In this document: positions 16,854 to 26,254 of the stretch, piece after piece
Layout of the letters: every line of letters begins with the position of its first letter
How positions within the stretch are numbered: position 1 is the first letter of the stretch
Notes under the pieces: model-generated
Databases searched by the model: none
What the model was told of the DNA's origin: nothing
Seen by the model: only the letters and a program-made list of their open reading frames with translations
Source: Hymenobacter radiodurans
Lineage (GTDB): Bacteria; Bacteroidota; Bacteroidia; Cytophagales; Hymenobacteraceae
Direction of reading: 5' to 3'
Length of the DNA stretch: 64,000 bases
NCBI RefSeq assembly: GCF_004355185.1
Contig: NZ_CP037922.1
Coordinates: 3,628,001 to 3,692,000, forward strand
Program-made: the position numbers and the translations under genes

Positions 16854-18431
16854 ATGCGCACTTCTACCTCTATTCTTACTACGGCATTGTTGGCAGTTCT
16901 TTTAACAAGCTGTCAACAACAAGCGGACGAGCAGCTAACCCCACGGCCCACAGCCGACCCCAAGGTGTCGCTAAGCACCCAGCAGCTCGACTCGCAGATA
17001 CTAAGCCGCTTGCGCGAAACCGGCCGCTTCGACTGGAACCAGGCGTCGGAGCACTTTGTCTGGAGCGCGCTTACCCGCTCCGACCACGTGCTCTCGGTGG
17101 GCTACAAGCCAGCCGGCTTCATGGGCGAGCTGCCCACCGATGCTGCCTCGCTGGCGGAATGGAAAGCGGCCCGTGCGCAGGTATTGGAGCTGATCATGGC
17201 CGAGGAGCGCAAAGCCAATCCCGACTTAACCCAGACACAGGTAGTAGCGTTCGAGGAAAATGTGCTGCCCGTGCTCGACGTGACGGTGCGCGAGCTGAGC
17301 ACGATTCAGAAATTACGCACTTCGGGGCTCGTGCGCTACGCCGAGCCGATGGGCTACGAGCCGAACCGCCAGCAGGCAATCACGAATAACAGCAGCGCGG
17401 CCATTCTGAGCAGCAGCGGCTGCGACAATAATGTTCTGAACACCAGCTTGGTGGAGGGCTCCGACTACACGGTGTTAGCCAACGGCAGCAAATCATCCTG
17501 GAATCAGGCTGATCAGTTTCACGGAATTCGGTCGAGTTGGAGCCAGAGCACGGGCCAAGGCATCAAAATCGTCATTATCGACTCGGGCTCATCGGATGCG
17601 CAGGAAAATCTGGGCGCGGCTTTCAATCAGGGCTTGAGTCAGGGCCGCACCATTGAGCGGCTGGTAACCTTGCCGCGCGCTTCTATTTTCGGTATTCCTA
17701 CGGGTCCGGTAGAAACGCCGAATGACGGCTGCGGGCACGGTACCAGTATGGCCGGCGTAGCGGCGGCCCCACGTGGCACCGATGGCGCGGCGGTAGGTGT
17801 GGCCTACAATGCCAATCTGATTACGATTCGCGCGGCCCAAGATGTATTTCTCGATGCCAGCCGCGAAGTAAAAGGCGTGTCTGATGCCTACATTCTGGCC
17901 GGCAACCGCACCGATGTGCGCATTATCAGCATGAGTATGGGCCGCCTGACTAGCTCGTCGCAAATGACTGATGCCATCCGCTACGCCTACAACCGCGGCA
18001 AGCTCATCTTCTGCGCCGCCGGCACTTCCTTCGACTGGTCATCGGGGTTTGTGGGAGTTACTTTTCCGGCTACCCTATCCGAAATGGTGGCCGTGACTGG
18101 TTTACAAGACAACCTTACTTCCCGCTGCGACGATTGCCACGTGGGGGCCAAAGTGGAGTTTGCGGTAGTGATGCAGAAGCCCAGCAACGACCGCACCGTG
18201 TTGTCGCTGGCCATGAGCGGCGACGCGCCGAGCACCGTGGGGGGCTCTTCGGTTGCCACTGCCACGATGGCCGGCATTACGGCCCTTGTATGGGCGCAGC
18301 ACCCTACTGAAACCCGCGCTCAGATTATGAGCCGCTTAGTAGCTGCCAGTTCTAACCGCACGGCGCGCAGCAGCAGCTTCGGGTGGGGCCGCGTGAATGC
18401 CGCCGCTGCTGTGGGCGCCCTGCCTTTATAG
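16854..18431 (+). CDS. Subtilisin-like (S8) serine protease lipoprotein
   Basis: A 525-residue predicted lipoprotein: MRTSTSILTTALLAVLLTSC places the lipidated cysteine at 20. An N-terminal propeptide-like region (about 30-190) precedes the S8 domain. The catalytic aspartate is in IKIVIIDSGSS, the histidine in GCGHGTSMAG and the serine in GGSSVATATMAG, so the triad is complete. Several cysteines (SSGCDNN, DGCGHG, RCDDC) could form disulfides. It probably acts on the outer membrane surface or in the periplasm. The ATG at 16854 gives the lipoprotein signal; an ATG at 16818 would add twelve residues. A large hairpin follows the stop. Confidence 0.9.
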   Translation: MRTSTSILTTALLAVLLTSCQQQADEQLTPRPTADPKVSLSTQQLDSQILSRLRETGRFDWNQASEHFVWSALTRSDHVLSVGYKPAGFMGELPTDAASLAEWKAARAQVLELIMAEERKANPDLTQTQVVAFEENVLPVLDVTVRELSTIQKLRTSGLVRYAEPMGYEPNRQQAITNNSSAAILSSSGCDNNVLNTSLVEGSDYTVLANGSKSSWNQADQFHGIRSSWSQSTGQGIKIVIIDSGSSDAQENLGAAFNQGLSQGRTIERLVTLPRASIFGIPTGPVETPNDGCGHGTSMAGVAAAPRGTDGAAVGVAYNANLITIRAAQDVFLDASREVKGVSDAYILAGNRTDVRIISMSMGRLTSSSQMTDAIRYAYNRGKLIFCAAGTSFDWSSGFVGVTFPATLSEMVAVTGLQDNLTSRCDDCHVGAKVEFAVVMQKPSNDRTVLSLAMSGDAPSTVGGSSVATATMAGITALVWAQHPTETRAQIMSRLVAASSNRTARSSSFGWGRVNAAAAVGALPL

Positions 18432-18443
18432 CGTCTCGTTTAC

Positions 18444-18489
18444 CTGAATGGCCTAGCGACGCACAATCGTACGTCGCTAGGCCATTCAG
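18444..18489. terminator. 18-bp perfect hairpin after the S8 protease
   Basis: CTGAATGGCCTAGCGACG (18444-18461) is repeated in exact inverse at 18472-18489 with a ten-base loop, twelve bases after the stop codon. There is no T tract, so it may be a transcript-stabilising or factor-assisted terminator. Confidence 0.7.
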
Positions 18490-18562
18490 CTTCAACAGAA
18501 ATACCAAAAAAGCCCCCCACTCAACTATAGCCCATATCTTGTTCGGCTCGTAGTACCTTAGC

Positions 18563-19243
18563 ATGGAAACATACGTTCTTGGCGACATCCACGGGGCCTT
18601 CCGCGCGCTTGAGCAGGTATTGGAGCGCAGCCCCTTTCGGCCCGGAATCGACCGCCTGATTCACTTGGGCGACGTATCCGATGGCTGGCCCGAAACAGCT
18701 GAGTGCGTGGAGCGGCTGCTTCATATTCCGAACAGTATTTGGCTACAAGGCAACCACGACTGGTGGACGGCTGAGTGGATGGCAACTGAGGCACCACGGC
18801 CGGAGGTAAATATGCTTTGGTATCAGCAAGGCGGCCGGGCTACGTTCGAATCGTATGAGCGGGGCCCGAAAGAGCAGATCGAACGGCACTTTCGCACTTT
18901 CTTTGGCAAGCAGCTTCCGTATTTTGAGGATGAAGCAGGCAACATGTATGTACACGGCGGCTACGACCCCGACCTACCCATAGCCGAGCAAGATCCTTAC
19001 AGCCTGATTTGGGACCGCACGCTATGGCGCAATGGCATGTTCGCGGAGGACTACAACGAATGTTTCATCGGCCACACGCCTACCTGGCCCGCCAGCGCGG
19101 TACCGAGCCAGCGAGCCAACGTGTGGAACCTCGATCAGGGCGCAGCTTACGGCGGGCAGCTAAGCTTGCTGAATGTGCGCACCAAAGAGTTTGTGCAAAG
19201 TGATGTCGTGCAGACGCTTTACCCCGGCGTGAAAGGCCGCTGA
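18563..19243 (+). CDS. Metallophosphoesterase (PPP-type phosphatase-like)
   Basis: A 226-residue calcineurin-like phosphoesterase. Metal-binding motifs follow the PPP pattern: YVLGDIHGAF at the N-terminus, HLGDVSDGW near 35, QGNHDWW near 60, YVHGGYDP near 130 and FIGHTPTW near 165. This resembles small bacterial PrpA/ApaH-like enzymes that hydrolyse phosphoserine/threonine or dinucleotide substrates; which one is not decided by the sequence. Monocistronic, convergent with the TerB-like gene. Confidence 0.88.
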   Translation: METYVLGDIHGAFRALEQVLERSPFRPGIDRLIHLGDVSDGWPETAECVERLLHIPNSIWLQGNHDWWTAEWMATEAPRPEVNMLWYQQGGRATFESYERGPKEQIERHFRTFFGKQLPYFEDEAGNMYVHGGYDPDLPIAEQDPYSLIWDRTLWRNGMFAEDYNECFIGHTPTWPASAVPSQRANVWNLDQGAAYGGQLSLLNVRTKEFVQSDVVQTLYPGVKGR

Positions 19244-19251
19244 CAAAAACA

Positions 19252-19671
19252 CTACTTCACTGTGGGCGGATTGCGGTTGTCGCCCGTAGGTGCTCCGCCG
19301 GCAAGCTGGGTTACCATATCATCTAGTATCTCTTTGCTGTAGCCGATACGGTTAGCGTACTCCATACACAGGCCGTATTCGCGGGGGTCAATCTGGCCGT
19401 CCTGCAACATCATCTGCACCAGAGTTTGCAGTTCGAGTGTGCGCTGCATACCCTCGGAGGCCACCACAAAGCTGAGTACACCGAGATTATCCGCGATAGG
19501 CTGCACGTCTTCGGCCGTCAAGCCCAGTTTCTTGCCTATTTGGAGCAGAAACTCTTCTTCGCTCTTATCAAGTATGCCATCGGCGGCGGCAATCAGCACC
19601 AGGTTTTGAAAAAAGCTCAATTTCTTTTGCTGCGTATTCAGCAGCGTTTCGAGGTTATGATGGTCTTGCAT
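19252..19671 (-). CDS. TerB-like protein
   Basis: A 139-residue helical protein with the repeated acidic DG(x)(I/L)D pattern of TerB-like domains: VLIAAADGILDKSEEEFLLQ and, near the end, MMLQDGQIDPREYGLCMEYA. TerB domains are associated with metal-ion or envelope stress responses, but isolated copies like this one have no established role. The ATG at 19671 gives the start MQDHHNLETLLN; upstream starts add a histidine-rich lead without similarity. Confidence 0.7.
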   Translation of the reverse strand: MQDHHNLETLLNTQQKKLSFFQNLVLIAAADGILDKSEEEFLLQIGKKLGLTAEDVQPIADNLGVLSFVVASEGMQRTLELQTLVQMMLQDGQIDPREYGLCMEYANRIGYSKEILDDMVTQLAGGAPTGDNRNPPTVK

Positions 19672-19897
19672 GAGATGATGAAAAATTAGGGTGGTTTTGT
19701 GCCTGTGACCGGCCTCGTGGTGGGTAGGTGCTGTCAACTCAGCTCAAGCCTAGAACGCGTACCTTACTGGTCCCGCATACCTAGCATTGATTGGCTGAGT
19801 TGCTCTAACAGTGCGATTCAAAGCAGAATGAGGCATATTAACATCCATACACACTACGAATTTCAGTCAAGGAATCTATTCGTAATACGTAGCAGCC

Positions 19898-20442
19898 ATG
19901 AAAAACGCTTACCTACTTCTGGTCCTTTTTGCCCTTGGCTGTACTAGTGCCAAAATGCCCCCACGCCATCCGAAGACTTTTTTAGGAGCCTGAGCACCTT
20001 GTGCGACAAGGCGTATGAGGGCAAAGTGGTGTTTCCGGAAGGCGACAAAGACCCGTTCGCAGGTAAGGCATTGGTGATGCGGGTGCAAAGCTGCTCACCC
20101 ACCGAAATACGCGTGCCCTTTCAGGTAGGCGAGGATAAATCTCGGACTTGGGTATTCACCAAAAGCAACGAAGGCCTGCTGCTCAAGCACGACCACCGAC
20201 ACCCCGATGGCACTCCCGATTCGGTGACCATGTACGGGGGCTACGCGAAGGCCGGTGGCACTCCGCTTAGCCAAAGCTTTCCAGCAGACGATTACACTGC
20301 CAAACTAATCCCAGCGGCAGCTACCAATGAGTGGTCGACGGTAGTTAGCGAAGACAGCCAGACGTTTAGCTACATTTTGAAGCGCGATGGGCAGCTTCGG
20401 TTTCAGGCTGATTTCGACCTGACGAAACCACTAAGCCAGTAG
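19898..20442 (+). pseudogene. Lipoprotein of unknown function, frame broken at a C5 tract
   Basis: The ATG at 19898 starts a lipoprotein signal (MKNAYLLLVLFALGC). The frame runs into a stop after about 31 codons, but inserting one C in the run at 19958-19962 continues it as KMPPTPSEDFFRSLSTLCDK into the long open frame that ends at 20442, giving about 181 residues. The mature part holds a region with a DHRHPDGTPDSVTMYGGYAK motif. No family assigned. As written only the signal peptide would be made in frame. Confidence 0.8.
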
Positions 20443-20475
20443 ATTGTATAGAAGTAGTCGCCAACCTACTTGCTG

Positions 20476-21561
20476 ATGCTGCGCGTTGCTTTCACCCTCT
20501 TTTGCATGCTGGTGGGAGCCGGCAGCCTTCTGGCCCAACAGCTGAAGCCCGGCTTTGACAAAGCGGAATATCTGGAGCTACTGCGTTTACACGCGCGCAT
20601 CGCTGACACCACATTTTTCGGAGAAATTCCGCGACCGACCCGCTTCCGGATGATATACCGCTCGTCGGTAGTCGGCCTCGATAACCGCTGGGACTTGTGG
20701 ACTAGCGCCAACTCAACGGCTGTTATTAGTTTGCGCGGCACCACGGCCAACTCCGTGAGTTGGCTGGAGAATTTCTACGCTGCTATGCTGCCGGCTACGG
20801 GTGAGCTGCGCCTCACTCCCACCCGCACGTTCAAATACGCACTGGCCACTAATCCGCAGGCGGCGGTACATGCTGGCTGGCTGCTGGGCACCGCTTTTCT
20901 CGCTGATGATATCTTGGCTAAAGTAGATTCGTTGCACCGCCGTGGTACACGTGATATCATAATTATGGGTCACAGCCAAGGTGGTGCATTGGCGTATCTG
21001 CTCACAGCGCACGTACGCTCCCTGCAACAGCAGGGCCTCTTGCCGGCTGATATTCAGTTCAAAACCTATTGCAGCGCGGGGCCCAAGCCGGGCAACCTCT
21101 ATTTCGCTTACGATTATGAAGCCGCCACGCAGGGTGGCTGGGCCTTCAACGTGTTGAATCCGGCGGATTGGGTACCAGAATTCCCGCTCTCCGTCCAGAC
21201 GTTGAGTGACTTCAACCCGGTTAATCCATTTGTGGGGGCCAAGTCGCTGATTAAAAAGCAGAAGTTTCCGCAGAATTTGGCCTTGGGCTTTGCTTATGCT
21301 CAGATGGAACAGCCTTCACGCCGGGCCCAACGGCGGTATCAGCGCTACCTGGGCAAGTATGTGATGCGGACCGTAAAAAAGCAGGTGCCTGATTATCAAG
21401 GACCCGCTTTTTACCCCAGCAGTCATTACGTGCGCACCGGCACAACCATCGTGCTGCCTGCTGATGCCGCTTACCGCGCTAAGTTTCCCGACAACCAAGA
21501 TCAGCTATTCATGCATCACCTTTTTCAGCCCTATTATTATCTGGCCGAACGATTACCCTAA
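20476..21561 (+). CDS. Exported class 3 lipase-like alpha/beta hydrolase
   Basis: A 361-residue exported protein with a signal peptide (about 1-22, ending GAGSLLAQ). The lipase elbow is GHSQGGAL; a plausible acid is in LNPADWVPEFP and a plausible histidine in FMHHLFQPYYY. The segment AVISLRGTTANSVSWLENF is typical of the class 3 lipase domain, where it precedes the elbow. It probably cleaves ester bonds of lipids in the envelope or medium. The ATG at 20476 gives the signal peptide directly; a TTG at 20470 would add only two residues. Confidence 0.85.
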   Translation: MLRVAFTLFCMLVGAGSLLAQQLKPGFDKAEYLELLRLHARIADTTFFGEIPRPTRFRMIYRSSVVGLDNRWDLWTSANSTAVISLRGTTANSVSWLENFYAAMLPATGELRLTPTRTFKYALATNPQAAVHAGWLLGTAFLADDILAKVDSLHRRGTRDIIIMGHSQGGALAYLLTAHVRSLQQQGLLPADIQFKTYCSAGPKPGNLYFAYDYEAATQGGWAFNVLNPADWVPEFPLSVQTLSDFNPVNPFVGAKSLIKKQKFPQNLALGFAYAQMEQPSRRAQRRYQRYLGKYVMRTVKKQVPDYQGPAFYPSSHYVRTGTTIVLPADAAYRAKFPDNQDQLFMHHLFQPYYYLAERLP

Positions 21562-21603
21562 AGCAAAAAAGCCCCCCAGCCGTCGATACTTTATTCGCCC
21601 ATG

Positions 21604-21636
21604 AAAAAGCCCGCTCTGTAAATAGAACGGGCTTTT
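21604..21636. terminator. Bidirectional terminator
   Basis: AAAAGCCCG(CTCT) pairs with (AGAA)CGGGCTTTT with one G-U type mismatch, between the lipase-like gene and the convergent fabI. Confidence 0.8.
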
Positions 21637-21658
21637 CAGTATTACTTGTTAACTAAAA

Positions 21659-22480
21659 CTAGCTATTCATCTTCATCAAGGCCTCCACTACATCCTCCGA
21701 AATGCCGGTGCTGCTGAAGCCGCCGTCGTGGAGCAGGTTCTGCATGGTTACGTAGCGAGTCAAATCAGAGAAGAGAGTAATGCAATAGTCGGCGCAGGCT
21801 TCGGCGGGAGCGTTGCCCAGCGGCGACATCTTATCAGCGTAGTCGTAGAAAGCGTCGAAGCCGCCTACGCCAGTGCCGGCGGTGGTTTTGGTCGGCGACT
21901 GCGAGATGGTATTCACGCGCACCTTTTTGAGCTTTCCGAGGCGGTAGCCGTAGTTGCGGGCAATGCTTTCGAGCATAGCTTTGGCCTGCGACATATCCGT
22001 GTAGTCGGGGAATACGCGCTGGGCGGCGATGTACGACAGGGCTACAATGCTGCCCCATTCTTTCATCGCGTCCTGGCGCTCGGCTACGGCCATCATTTTG
22101 TGAAACGACAGGGCCGACACGTCCAGGGTCTGTTGGAAGAATTTGTAGTCCAGTTCGCCGTAGTGCTTCTTCTTGCGAATGTTCGGGCTCATGCCAATGC
22201 TGTGCAGCACGAAGTCCAATTTGCCCCCCAGATGCTCGGTTGCCTGCGAAAACAAGTTTTCCAGCTCCTCCACGGAGGTCGCATCGGCGGGCACGATAAG
22301 GGCGCCGCACTCTTCGGCTAGTTGCTTGATTTCGCCCATACGCATGGCCAGCGGAGCGTTGGTCAGCACAAAGCGGGCACCCTCGGCGTGCGCTTTCTGG
22401 GCTACTTTCCAAGCAATGGATTTAGAATCAAGAGCGCCGGAGATAATGCCGACTTTGCCAGCGAGTAGGTTATTGGACAT
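21659..22480 (-). CDS. fabI: Enoyl-[acyl-carrier-protein] reductase (NADH)
   Basis: A 273-residue short-chain-dehydrogenase-type enzyme that catalyses the last reduction of each fatty-acid elongation cycle. The N-terminal nucleotide-binding segment is GKVGIISGALDSKSIAW, the catalytic Tyr-x6-Lys is DYTDMSQAKAMLE, and the substrate loop NTISQSPTKTTAGTG is present. Length and motifs fit FabI. The ATG at 22480 begins MSNNLLAGKVG, the normal family start; an upstream in-frame start at 22564 would add a hydrophobic lead foreign to the family. Confidence 0.95.
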   Translation of the reverse strand: MSNNLLAGKVGIISGALDSKSIAWKVAQKAHAEGARFVLTNAPLAMRMGEIKQLAEECGALIVPADATSVEELENLFSQATEHLGGKLDFVLHSIGMSPNIRKKKHYGELDYKFFQQTLDVSALSFHKMMAVAERQDAMKEWGSIVALSYIAAQRVFPDYTDMSQAKAMLESIARNYGYRLGKLKKVRVNTISQSPTKTTAGTGVGGFDAFYDYADKMSPLGNAPAEACADYCITLFSDLTRYVTMQNLLHDGGFSSTGISEDVVEALMKMNS

Positions 22481-22612
22481 GGAGAGAATGTAGGAGTTGG
22501 TAGTTAGGAAGTACAAAAGAGGCGAAAAAATAAAAAACACCACTATGCTCTTCAATAACATCATGCAGAAGCGGAGCCAAATTGATTGCCATGAAGCCTT
22601 TTCCCATAAACC

Positions 22613-22698
22613 GTCATGCAGAGCGGAGCATCTCGCTCGCTTCGTTGTTTAGCTTGGCAACATCAGCACGCGAGATGCTTCGCTCCGCTCTGCATGAC
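22613..22698. repeat. Inverted repeat of family A
   Basis: Left arm from 22613 (GTCATGCAGAGCGGAGC, lacking four bases before ATCTCGC), right arm 22667-22698 intact. Same family as 10754, 11147 and 32386. A degenerate fragment (ATCATGCAGAAGCGGAGCC) lies at about 22559-22578. Confidence 0.88.
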
Positions 22699-22741
22699 CA
22701 CCTTATTTAATCTTGTCTTTTGGCTCTACCAGCCATCAATA

Positions 22742-24414
22742 TTAGGCGGCTATTGCCTCACCGCGCATCGCCAGCAGTTCCCGCGCGCTTTCGAAGGCAT
22801 TCTCGCTGGGTTTGGCGCCGGCAATCATGTGCGCAATTTCACGGATTCGCTCTTCGGTGCTCAATTGACGAATGCGGCTGATGGTGCGGTCGGCGCGATC
22901 TTCTTTGTACACGAAGTAATGCGCGTCGCCGGCGGCAGCCATCTGGGGTAGGTGAGATATGGCTACGAGTTGGTGTTTCTTGGCCATCTGCTGCATCATA
23001 CGCCCCACTTTCACCGCGATTTCGCCGGAAATACCGGTGTCGATTTCGTCAAATACTATCGTTGGCAAAGCCGTCTTATCGGCCAGCATGTATTTAATGC
23101 AGAGCATGAGGCGAGAAAATTCGCCCCCGAGGCTGCTTTGCTGAGCGTTTGGGGTTGGGCGCCTTTGTTGGCGGTAAACAGAATGCTTACCACATCGGTA
23201 CCGCTGGCGGTGGGCTGACTGGTAGTGTGCTGCACTACAATGCGTGAATGCGGCATTCCTAATTCGGACAGTAGAGCTGCTAACTCCTTCTCGAACTTGG
23301 GGAATGCTTTGCGCCGGCTTTCGGAGAGGCGAGCAGCTTGCTTGGTCACGGTGGCCAGAGCGCCGTCGGTGTCTTTACGCAGGCGGGCAATTTCTTTGTC
23401 CAAGTTCAACACCGAACCGACTTGCTGGCGCAGTTGGTCGCGCACTTCGATGAGGGCCGCTAAGTCGCGGACCTGGTGCTTGCGCTGGAGGTTATACAGC
23501 ACATTCAGGCGGCCTTGCAGCTCATCGATGCGGGCGGGGTCGCCTTCCGTGCGACGCTCAGCGGCTTCTACCTCGTCAGCAATGTCGTGGAGTTCGATGA
23601 GACAGCTATCGAGGCGAGCTTTAAGGGTCTGGAAAGAATCGGCGTAGGCGGCAATCTGGCCCAGCATTGTGGCCGCTTCCTTCATGCTGCCCGTGGCGCA
23701 GTACTCGCTCTCCGACAAGCTTTGGTACGCTTGGCTGAGCTTATACTTAATCTCTTCGGCGTGCTCGAGCTGCTTTATTTCTTGCTCCAGTTCCTCCTGG
23801 TTTTCCTGATCTAAGCGTGCTTCTTCCAGTTCGCTGAGCAGGAAGCTGTGGTAATCCAGTTCCTTGTTGGCCTGCGCCACCTGATTTTCCAGCGTTTTCA
23901 GGTCAGACTCTAGCTTGCGATACTGGCGGTAAGCATTGGAATATTGGCCCCGCGTAGGCACCAAGCCGGCGTACAAGTCAAGCAGATTGAGTTGAAATAC
24001 GGCATCACCCAGCAGCAGCGTATCGTGCTGGGAGTGAATATCCATGAGGTTGGCACCGATTTTCCGCAACGTCTCCAGCGTTACCGGCGTGTCATTTACG
24101 AAGGCCCGCGACTTGCCTGTGGGGCTAATTTCGCGCCGCAGAATGCATTGAGCGTCGTAGTCCAAGTCTTCGGAATCGAAGATATCCTGTAACTGATAAT
24201 TAGAGATATCAAACTGGCCTTCAATCACGCATTTGCTACCTGTATTGAACAGCATACGCGAATCGGCCCGATTGCCGAGCAGTAACCCAATGGCGCCCAG
24301 CATGATCGACTTGCCCGCGCCTGTTTCACCAGTAATTATATTGAGGAGGGCCGAGGGCCGCAACTCCAGCGCCTCAATCAGCGCGTAGTTTTGAATGCGA
24401 AGATCAACCAGCAT
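22742..24414 (-). pseudogene. recN: DNA repair protein RecN, frame broken at a C5 tract
   Basis: An SMC-like ATPase that helps repair double-strand breaks. The N-terminal part has Walker A ITGETGAGKSIMLGA and long coiled coils (about 150-350). The C-terminal part has Walker B-like TIVFDEIDTGISG and the AISHLPQMAA segment. The frames meet at 23124-23128: one more C (G on the coding strand) reads SKAASGGEFSRLMLCIKY, the RecN signature. As written the N-terminal frame runs out of the family sequence just before the signature, so the ATPase head would be lost. Total about 557 residues when repaired, normal for RecN. Confidence 0.93.
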
Positions 24415-24560
24415 ACAAGTTTAAGAATAAGAATAGCAGCGGCTCAGCCCAAAACTTCACACTCGAAACGCCTGCGCTGGGGGGCTTTTTTTAGGAATAC
24501 GCCGTGAAGTAAGAGGCAAGAAATGTTCTTTAGCTTCTCTTCAAAGCATTGATACTATTA

Positions 24561-24579
24561 CAACTAATAAAATTAGTTG
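24561..24579. repeat. Short AT-rich palindrome
   Basis: CAACTAAT-AAA-ATTAGTTG is a perfect 8-bp stem with a three-base loop in the 230-base space between recN and the DUF4835 gene. Possible weak terminator or operator; nothing else is seen in that space apart from a G6 tract at 24479-24484. Confidence 0.3.
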
Positions 24580-24645
24580 ATTCCCGTGACTAGACAAAAA
24601 TAAGCCAAATTATTTAGCAACACCCACTTAGCTACAGCTCTCGAA

Positions 24646-25556
24646 TTAGCGCTGCATAATCGCCTGATACTTGGCGGAGTTGGTGGGGTCTACTTCCGTG
24701 AGCAGGGTTACTACCTGCGCCTTCTGCTGGGGGTCGGAGGCGGTGCGGAAAATGTTCGCGATTTCGTCGGCTTTCGTATCGAAGAAAGCGCGGGCCAGCA
24801 GCGTACCCGGCCGGCGAACGGTGGCAGCCTGTACGCCCTGCAGTGCTTTAAACACACTAGCGCGGGCTTCTTCTGGCTTCTCTACAAAGATATCAAGGCC
24901 TTGCCGATAGTAGGCATACACTCCGTTGCGGAAGGCCGCTAGCTGAGGATCCTGCAAATTATTGAGGAGCCAATAGCGGTTGCGCGGCTCTCCATCGCGC
25001 CAGCCCTGGTCGCCTTCCTGAGTTTGGGACGCGGCCGTAGTCAGGATGTTGCGAGCCCGGTCGTAGTAGGGCGAGCCCCCCAACGGCGAAAAGCTATCCT
25101 GGTCCATGCCAATGACGATATAAGCATAGAAACTCAGCAGCGACGACAGATTGGACACAAATACGTTGTCGGAATAGTCGAGCGGATTCTGGGGGAATAA
25201 TTAAACGACCAACCCCGGTCGGCAAACGACAGCAGATTGGTTTGATACCCCGTACCGTACACGGGCCGCTCCGTGATAATGCGCGCAGTGGCTTTATAGG
25301 AGCCGGTTTGGGGAATGGCCGTGATGCCTACAAACAACCGAAACCGAATACGCTCCTCGGGCCGATACGTGACGTTGGTCCAAGTGCGCGTGTTCAGAAA
25401 CGACTGGATGTCCGTCCGCATCTGCTGCACGAGTTGCTGATCAGCGATAGTCACATTTTCGGTGGTCACGCTTACTTCAGCCAATAGCTCCTGAGCTTGA
25501 GCCGGGCGTACCAGCAGCAAAAACAGACAGCAGAATGCAAACAGCAGGTTACGCAT
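24646..25556 (-). pseudogene. DUF4835 (PorD-like) exported protein, frame broken at a G5 tract
   Basis: An exported protein of about 303 residues when repaired, with a signal peptide ([20 protein letters not shown]) and the DUF4835 features ERIRFRLFVGITAIP and FYAYIVIGMDQDSFSPLGG. This family sits between coaBC and recN in many Bacteroidota and has been linked to the type IX secretion system (PorD); that link is from memory and uncertain. The frames meet at 25191-25195: a sixth base reads FNYSPQNPLDYSDNVF. As written, the frame is lost after FNYSP. The ATG at 25556 overlaps the coaB stop by eight bases. Confidence 0.85.
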
Positions 25557-26208
25557 GGGGAGCAGATAAGGCAGAAAGCGACGCCAAAACGGTTTGCACA
25601 ATGTCGTGGGCTACTTCGGTCTTGGGCTTCAATTCAAAGATAGACATTTGCCCCCCAGCGGTCAGCAGCGTCACTTTGTTGGTATCGTGGCCGAAGCCCG
25701 CACCGGCGTCGCGCAGAGAGTTGAGCACAATGAGGTCGAAATTCTTACGCTGGAGTTTGGCGCGAGCGTGGGCTTCCTCATCATTTGTTTCTAACGCAAA
25801 ACCCACCGAAAATTGTTCAGGGCGCTTCTGTTTGCCCAGCGTAGCGGCAATGTCAATGTTCTTCACCAACTCTAAGGTCAGCGTATCGCCATCTTTCTTG
25901 ATCTTGTTTGGGGCCATTGACCGCGGCTTATAATCGGCTACGGCGGCGGCAAATACCCACACATCGGCCTGGGGGGCAATTTTTGCGGCAGCGGCGTACA
26001 TTTCGTCAGCCGTCTGCACTGCTACCACCTCAATGAGTGGATGGTGAATGCGGAGTTGCGTTGGGCCGCTTACCAGCGTCACATTTGCCCCCCGAGCCGC
26101 AAAGGCTTCGGCTAGCGCGTAACCCATCTTACCGGTTGAGTGGTTACCGATAAAGCGCACTGGATCAATGGGTTCGTACGTTGGGCCAGCCGTGATGAGG
26201 ACGCGCAT
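25549..26208 (-). CDS. coaB: Phosphopantothenate--cysteine ligase (CoaB domain, separate protein)
   Basis: The ligase half of coenzyme A biosynthesis, joining 4'-phosphopantothenate and cysteine. The 219-residue protein begins [20 protein letters not shown] and includes [37 protein letters not shown] and [18 protein letters not shown], the ordered CoaB motifs. In most bacteria this domain is the C-terminal half of a fused CoaBC; here it is a separate gene starting 46 bases after coaC ends. I prefer the ATG at 26208; another at 26232 would add eight residues. Confidence 0.9.
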   Translation of the reverse strand: MRVLITAGPTYEPIDPVRFIGNHSTGKMGYALAEAFAARGANVTLVSGPTQLRIHHPLIEVVAVQTADEMYAAAAKIAPQADVWVFAAAVADYKPRSMAPNKIKKDGDTLTLELVKNIDIAATLGKQKRPEQFSVGFALETNDEEAHARAKLQRKNFDLIVLNSLRDAGAGFGHDTNKVTLLTAGGQMSIFELKPKTEVAHDIVQTVLASLSALSAPHA

Positions 26209-26254
26209 AATGAGGTTTTGAAAGCTGGTCATGCTTTACTTGCATGACTAGTGC

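Noticed and set aside
21728..22321. A long plus-strand frame opposite fabI
   Set aside because: Antisense to fully conserved FabI codons; no plausible start or family.
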